DNA from: Pandoraea iniqua | Lineage (GTDB): Bacteria; Pseudomonadota; Gammaproteobacteria; Burkholderiales; Burkholderiaceae | Assembly: GCF_902459685.1 (NCBI RefSeq) | Contig: NZ_CABPSF010000002.1 | Span: forward strand, 1-64,000 | Reading direction: 5' to 3' | Length of the DNA stretch: 64,000 nucleotides | Part shown: piece by piece, positions 58,307-64,000 of the stretch | How the letters are laid out: each line of letters begins with the position of its first letter | Position numbering within the stretch: the first letter of the stretch is position 1 | Notes under the pieces: generated by a model | What the model was told of the DNA's origin: nothing | The model's input: only the letters and a program-made list of their open reading frames with translations | Database searches by the model: none | Position numbers and translations under genes: made by a program

Positions 58307-59683
58307 ATGACGGAACTGCTTGACTCATTGCTGCGCGGCGCTGCCGTGTCGGCGCGCTTCTCGCGCGACGCCACGCTTCAGGGCATGCTCGACTTCGAAG
58401 TGGCGCTCGCGCGCGCCGAAGCCGATACCGGCCTCATCCCGGCGTCTGCCGTCGCCCCCATTACCGCCTCTGCCCACGCGGCCGATCTCGATTGGCCCGC
58501 CCTGCGCGACGCCGCCGCGTGCGCGGGCAATCTCGCCATTCCACTGGTCAAACAACTGACCGCGCGCGTGAAAACGCTCGACCCCGAAGCGGCCCGCTTC
58601 GTGCACTGGGGCGCGACCAGTCAGGATGCGATCGATACCGGTCTCATGCTGCAAGTGCGTGGCGCGCTCGACGATCTCGGCACGGACCTCGACGGTCTGA
58701 TTGCACAGTTCGCCGACCAAGTGCGCGCGCATCGTGCGACGCTAATGATTGGCCGCACGTGGTTGCAACACGCGTTGCCCATCACCTTCGGCCTGAAGCT
58801 GGCCGGCACGCTCGACGCGCTGTTGCGCGCGCGCACGGACCTGCGCGCGCTGCGTGAGCAAGTGCTGTGCGTGCAATTCGGCGGCGCGGCAGGCACGCTC
58901 GCTTCATTGGGCACGCAAGGCCCGGCGGTGAGCGCGGCACTGGCGAAGCATCTCGGTTTGTCCGACGCCGCCACGCCGTGGCACGGCCAGCGCGATCGCA
59001 TCGTGCGCGTGGGCAGTTGGGCGGCATCGCTCACGGGCCTGCTCGGCAAGTTTGCGCGCGATACGGCCATGCTCACGCAGACGGAAGTGGGCGAGATCGG
59101 CGAGGCATCCGGTCCGGGCCGGGGCGGCTCGTCGACCATGCCGCACAAACGCAACCCGGTCGGGTGCGCTGCCATTCTTGCCGCCGCGGCACGCACGCCC
59201 CAACTCGTCGCCACGTTGTTCGGCGCGATGCAACAGGACCATGAGCGCGGGCTGGGCACTTGGCACGCCGAGTGGGAAACGTTGCCCGAGCTGCTCATGT
59301 TGTGCGGCGGTGCGCTGGCGACATCGCGCACGCTGATCGACGGATGGACGGTGGACAGTGCACGCATGCGCGCCAACGTCGACATGACGCATGGCCTGAT
59401 CATGGCGGAAGCGGTCACGATGGCGCTCGGCGAATCGATGGGGCGGTTAGAGGCGCATCGCCGCATCGAAGCCCGCTGCCGCGACGCCGTGGCCCAACAG
59501 CGCGATCTGCTCGACGTGCTGCGCGAAGACGACGAGATCACGCGCGTTCTCTCCGACGACGCCCTCGTGCGTCTGACGGACCCTCAACACTATCTGGGCG
59601 CTGCCGAGACGTTTGTGAGCCGCGTATTGGCGCTCGCTGACGCGGCGGTCCCTGACTCTCTTCAAGGCGGGACATCTCAATGA
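58307..59683 (+). CDS. pcaB: 3-carboxy-cis,cis-muconate cycloisomerase
   Basis: A 458-residue enzyme of the fumarase/argininosuccinate lyase superfamily that closes carboxymuconate to 4-carboxymuconolactone. The superfamily signature is GSSTMPHKRNP. FVHWGATSQDAIDTG and IGRTWLQHALPITFG are characteristic of PcaB. No clear ribosome binding site precedes the ATG. Its last codon overlaps the pcaC start (ATGA). Confidence 0.96.
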   Translation: MTELLDSLLRGAAVSARFSRDATLQGMLDFEVALARAEADTGLIPASAVAPITASAHAADLDWPALRDAAACAGNLAIPLVKQLTARVKTLDPEAARFVHWGATSQDAIDTGLMLQVRGALDDLGTDLDGLIAQFADQVRAHRATLMIGRTWLQHALPITFGLKLAGTLDALLRARTDLRALREQVLCVQFGGAAGTLASLGTQGPAVSAALAKHLGLSDAATPWHGQRDRIVRVGSWAASLTGLLGKFARDTAMLTQTEVGEIGEASGPGRGGSSTMPHKRNPVGCAAILAAAARTPQLVATLFGAMQQDHERGLGTWHAEWETLPELLMLCGGALATSRTLIDGWTVDSARMRANVDMTHGLIMAEAVTMALGESMGRLEAHRRIEARCRDAVAQQRDLLDVLREDDEITRVLSDDALVRLTDPQHYLGAAETFVSRVLALADAAVPDSLQGGTSQ

Positions 59684-60105
59684 ACGATCAGGAACGCTAC
59701 GACAACGGCATGCAGGTGCGTCGCGCCGTCCTTGGCGACGCGCACGTCGATCGCACGCTCACGCGTCGCAACGAATTCAACGACGAGTTTCAGAACTTCA
59801 TCACGCGCTTCGCATGGGGCGATATCTGGACGCGTCCGGGGCTGACGCGCCATATGCGCAGCATGATCACGCTCTCGCTGCTCATCGCGCTCAATCGCGG
59901 CGACGAGTTCCGCATGCACGTGCGCGCCGCGTTCAACAACGGTGTGACCCGCGACGAGATGAAAGAGCTGTTCATGCACGCCGCGTTGTATTGCGGCTTG
60001 CCCGCGGCGAATCAGGCCATTCACGATGCCGAGAAGGTGTTCGCGGAAATGGAAGCAGCCGAGCCGGGTTCGACCACGCGTGCGCGTGACGACGCACAAG
60101 GTTGA
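59680..60105 (+). CDS. pcaC: 4-carboxymuconolactone decarboxylase
   Basis: A 141-residue AhpD-like enzyme that decarboxylates 4-carboxymuconolactone to 3-oxoadipate enol-lactone. FITRFAWGDIWTRPGLTRHMRSMITLSLLIALNRGDEFRMH is the diagnostic block. The length is normal for a separate PcaC (not fused to PcaD as in PcaL). Translationally coupled to pcaB. Confidence 0.96.
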   Translation: MNDQERYDNGMQVRRAVLGDAHVDRTLTRRNEFNDEFQNFITRFAWGDIWTRPGLTRHMRSMITLSLLIALNRGDEFRMHVRAAFNNGVTRDEMKELFMHAALYCGLPAANQAIHDAEKVFAEMEAAEPGSTTRARDDAQG

Positions 60106-60118
60106 GGAGACGATTCGA

Positions 60119-60913
60119 ATGACCGTAGAACGTCTGATCGACGTGGGTGACGCCACGCTGCGTGTGGCGATCGATGGGGCCGACCACGCCCCCGCGCTGG
60201 TACTGTCCAATTCGCTGGGCACCACGCTTGAAATGTGGGCGCCGCAGGTGAGCGTGCTGGCGCGCGACTTCCGTGTGATTCGTTACGACACGCGCGGACA
60301 CGGCGGCTCGTCGGTGACGCCGGGACCTTACAACATCGCGCAACTCGGGCGTGACGTGGTGGCACTGCTCGATGCCCTCGGCGTTGCCCGTGCCAGTCTG
60401 GCTGGCGTGTCGATGGGCGGCATGACCGGCATGTGGCTGGGCATTCATGCACCGGAGCGTCTCGATCGGCTGGCGATTGTCTGCTCGTCGGCGCACATCG
60501 GCGGTGAGGACGGCTGGAACGGCCGTATCCGTACCGTGCTTGCTGACGGCATGGGCGCCGTGACCGATGCGGTCGTGTCGCGCTGGTTCACACCGTCGTA
60601 TCCACAGCGTGAGCCCGCCACCGTGGACGGCATGAAGGCCATGTTCCGCTCGCTGTCGCCGGAAGGCTACGCGGCGGCCTGCGGTGCGGTGCGCGATATG
60701 AATCAGCTCGATGAGATTGCCGCCATCAAGGCGCCGACGCTGGTGATTACCGGCTCGGAAGATATGGCGACGCCGCCGGCTATGTCGACGGCTATCGTCG
60801 AGCGCATTGCCGGCGCGCAGCAGGTGGTGGTGCCGGGCGCGCATCTGTCGAACATCGAATGCGCATCGGCAGTCACGACCGCGCTGTCGTCGTTCCTGCG
60901 CGGGGCGGCCTAA
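60119..60913 (+). CDS. pcaD: 3-oxoadipate enol-lactonase
   Basis: A 264-residue alpha/beta hydrolase that opens the enol-lactone to 3-oxoadipate. The nucleophile Ser is in GVSMGGM, the acid in the TGSEDMATPP region, and the His in PGAHLSNIE. LSNSLGTTLEMWAPQ and RYDTRGHGGSS are family blocks. ATG 60119 has GAGGAGA before it and is 13 bases after pcaC. The following steps (pcaIJ, pcaF) are not encoded in the window. Confidence 0.96.
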   Translation: MTVERLIDVGDATLRVAIDGADHAPALVLSNSLGTTLEMWAPQVSVLARDFRVIRYDTRGHGGSSVTPGPYNIAQLGRDVVALLDALGVARASLAGVSMGGMTGMWLGIHAPERLDRLAIVCSSAHIGGEDGWNGRIRTVLADGMGAVTDAVVSRWFTPSYPQREPATVDGMKAMFRSLSPEGYAAACGAVRDMNQLDEIAAIKAPTLVITGSEDMATPPAMSTAIVERIAGAQQVVVPGAHLSNIECASAVTTALSSFLRGAA

Positions 60914-60917
60914 GTTG

Positions 60918-60953
60918 AGTCCTGTGCCTAGTCCTGCGCCTAGTCCTGTGTTT
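60918..60953. repeat. three tandem copies of a 12-base unit between pcaD and pobR
   Basis: AGTCCTGTGCCT (60918-60929), AGTCCTGCGCCT (60930-60941) and a diverged third copy AGTCCTGTGTTT (60942-60953). It begins four bases after the pcaD stop and runs into the 3' end of the convergent pobR gene, whose stop codon lies in it. Confidence 0.9.
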
Positions 60954-61899
60954 CATCCGACATCTCGGCCGGCACATCGTCGCCGAGATGTTCATGCTGG
61001 GCCGAGCGCCGGAATGCCGAGGGCGTGACGCCCACGTGCCGTTTGAACACCCGGCAGAAGTACGCCGGGTCTTGAAAGCCGAGTTCGTAGGCGACGTGCG
61101 AGACCGGTGCGGGAATATAGATGAGCTTGCGACGGGCTTCGAGCATGAGCCGGTCCTGCACCAGATCGAACGCCGATTTGCCTGCGATGCGCCGGCATAG
61201 CCGGTTGAGCTTGCTCTCCGTCACATGCAGCCGCTCTGCGTACGCGGGCACGCTCCACGCCTCGGTGTAGTGCGTTTCCACCAGTCCGCGAAATCGTGCA
61301 AACAAATCGAGCTCGGTCCTCCCGGTGCGCGTGGCCGAATCGTGATGCGCGCGCAGTCGCGTGAGCAGCAGCAGAACGCTGCGCGTGAGCCAGCCGACCA
61401 TCTCCGCGTGCCCGAGCTGCGGCCGCGAAAACTCGTCCATGATCAGGCCCAGCAGGGTATAGAGACGATCGCGCGTTTGCGGCGCATCGGCCAGTGCGAA
61501 GAGCCACGGCTTACGCAGCAGCGATTCGACATCGGCATCGACCCCGAACGCGGCGTCGAACGGCACGCTCTGCGCCATCGTCAGCACAAAGCCGTGCGCG
61601 CCGCGACTGAAACGGAAGTTATGCACGGCCGACGGATGCACGGTAATCACCGCCGGGCCTTCCACTTCCCACGTCTCGTCGTCGACATTCGCCTCGACGG
61701 TGCCCTCGAAGATCGCGAGTACCTGAAACAGTCCCAGATGGCGATGCGTGTCGATGTGCCAGTCGTACAGACGGCTGCGCGTTTCGATCCACTCGATGTG
61801 GACGAAATCGGCACTGTCGGTCTCGTGCAATTCACCGTAAAGCGAAAACTCCGGAATCGTGTCGCGCGCCGCGCGCAGCCGGGATGACGAGCCTGACAT
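60940..61899 (-). CDS. pobR: AraC-family activator of 4-hydroxybenzoate hydroxylase (PobR-like)
   Basis: A 319-residue AraC-type regulator. The N-terminal cupin-like domain has HIDTHRHLGLFQVLAIFEGTVE; the C-terminal pair of HTH motifs spans roughly the last 110 residues (SVPAYAERLHVTESKLNRLCRR and VSHVAYELGFQDPAYFCRVFKRH). ATG 61899 is preferred because AAGGGAAA lies before it and the protein then starts near the family's IPEFSLYGE; the ATG at 61959 has no ribosome binding site. It is divergent from pobA, the usual PobR arrangement in beta-proteobacteria. Confidence 0.88.
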   Translation of the reverse strand: MSGSSSRLRAARDTIPEFSLYGELHETDSADFVHIEWIETRSRLYDWHIDTHRHLGLFQVLAIFEGTVEANVDDETWEVEGPAVITVHPSAVHNFRFSRGAHGFVLTMAQSVPFDAAFGVDADVESLLRKPWLFALADAPQTRDRLYTLLGLIMDEFSRPQLGHAEMVGWLTRSVLLLLTRLRAHHDSATRTGRTELDLFARFRGLVETHYTEAWSVPAYAERLHVTESKLNRLCRRIAGKSAFDLVQDRLMLEARRKLIYIPAPVSHVAYELGFQDPAYFCRVFKRHVGVTPSAFRRSAQHEHLGDDVPAEMSDETQD

Positions 61900-62140
61900 A
61901 CTGGTTTTCCCTTGGGCGAAGTTGTCGAAAAAGTACAAGAAACTCGTCGATTCATCCATTCAATGCGACGCGCGCGGTCCATAAGATATGACGCATTCGC
62001 CCCTCATGACAAGGCGTGCGCGCGTGTTTCGACATGCTCGTTTACGCGCAGTCCTAAGTTGGTGCAATGCGTGAAGCGCAGTCAAGAAATACAACATTCG
62101 CGCATGCCGTTTGTGTATCGAGAGGGCGACGCAAATTTAA

Positions 62141-63331
<1,191 letters not shown>

Positions 63332-63570
63332 TGGCTTGATGGGCGGACGGCTTGATGACTGGCCGTGCTATAAGGTTCTCGCACCCCGGTGGCACCTGTC
63401 GGGGGCATAACCGCCCGTTATGGATGATCTGACGAAAGATCATTTCGAGAGGCGGGTGAAACACGTACAGTAGCGGCAGAAATCGGGACCCCCCGCGGCC
63501 CCTCAGAGGGACGTAACCCGGTTTCAGAACGACGACATACGGAGCGGCAAAGCTCCGAGGAGACAGCTTC

Positions 63571-64000
63571 ATGACCCAGCCGCGCACGGTGGATGTGCCC
63601 GCCTATATCAACGCACAACGGTTTTCCGGCTTTCAGTGGCTGGTGTTGATCTTGTGTTTCTTCATCGTCGCCATCGACGGTTTCGACACTGCCGCCATTG
63701 GCTACATCGCACCTGCCCTTGTGCAGGAATGGCATATCGATAAGGGCTCGCTCGGTCCGGTGCTTTCGGCGGCGCTGTTCGGTCTGGCCGGCGGTGCCAT
63801 CTTTGCCGGCCCGCTCGCCGACCGCGTCGGCCGCAAGACGATGCTCGTGCTGTCGGTCGTGTTCTTTGGCGTGGCCAGTCTGGCGACCGCCTTCGCACAG
63901 GATCTGACGACGCTGACGGTGTTGCGCTTTCTCACCGGGCTCGGCCTTGGCGCGGCCATGCCGAATGCCGTGACGCTGATTTCGGAGTTCGCCCCTGAAG
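63571..64000 (+). CDS. pcaK: 4-hydroxybenzoate/protocatechuate transporter, AAHS type, 3' end outside the window
   Basis: The first 143 residues of an MFS symporter. FFIVAIDGFDTAAIGYIAPALV is the PcaK-type DGFD motif, GPLADRVGRKTMLVLS motif A, and RFLTGLGLGAAMPNAVTLISEFAP a PcaK-like helix 4. GAGGAGACA precedes the ATG. It lies 239 bases after pobA. Import of 4-hydroxybenzoate and protocatechuate is inferred from motif and neighbours. Confidence 0.85.
   Translation, partial: MTQPRTVDVPAYINAQRFSGFQWLVLILCFFIVAIDGFDTAAIGYIAPALVQEWHIDKGSLGPVLSAALFGLAGGAIFAGPLADRVGRKTMLVLSVVFFGVASLATAFAQDLTTLTVLRFLTGLGLGAAMPNAVTLISEFAPE

Overview
The window looks like chromosomal DNA of a beta-proteobacterium of the family Burkholderiaceae. 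The partial 16S rRNA, the rrn layout (16S, tRNA-Ile, tRNA-Ala, 23S, 5S), the GC-rich codon use, the OmpC-like porin and the gene content all fit. Pandoraea is my best guess at genus, from memory of rRNA and gene content, not from a search.

Layout. 1-4989: an rrn operon cut at its 5' end, closed by a strong terminator. 5577-12516: an OPT-family transporter, a 14-helix MFS exporter, then a type II dehydroquinase with an MHS-type transporter, opposite an IclR regulator (probable quinate/shikimate use). 12543-19464: a penicillin-binding DD-peptidase, the metQNI transporter, an exported gamma-glutamyltransferase and an M24 peptidase-like protein. 19630-27624: a MocR regulator, a cytochrome bo3 operon (cyoABCD plus SURF1) and an MHS transporter. 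27697-36005: a LysR regulator opposite a five-gene peptide/glutathione-type ABC transporter ending in a second, cytosolic gamma-glutamyltransferase. 36006-39828: a PhzS-like flavin monooxygenase with an aromatic-acid transporter and a divergent LysR regulator. 40113-45051: a compact chemosensory-like module (receptor-CheA hybrid kinase, minimal MCP-like protein, two CheX-like proteins, CheY) with no CheW, CheR or CheB.

45242-64000 is a catabolic island for lignin-derived aromatics. The first part has the gene set of the Acinetobacter hca cluster: MarR regulator, transporter, porin, hydroxycinnamoyl-CoA hydratase/lyase, vanillin dehydrogenase, feruloyl-CoA synthetase and acyl-CoA dehydrogenase, plus an extra amidohydrolase. 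It should turn ferulate and p-coumarate into vanillate and 4-hydroxybenzoate. The second part (pcaQ, pcaHG, pcaBCD, pobR, pobA, pcaK) turns 4-hydroxybenzoate into protocatechuate and takes protocatechuate to 3-oxoadipate. Vanillate demethylase and pcaIJF are not in the window. With the dehydroquinase locus, the window recalls the qui-pob-pca-hca supraoperonic clustering known from Acinetobacter.

I saw no transposase, integrase, CRISPR array or prophage gene. The most unusual system is the chemosensory-like module. The most useful regulatory signal is a 20-bp site repeated three times around the hydroxycinnamate genes.
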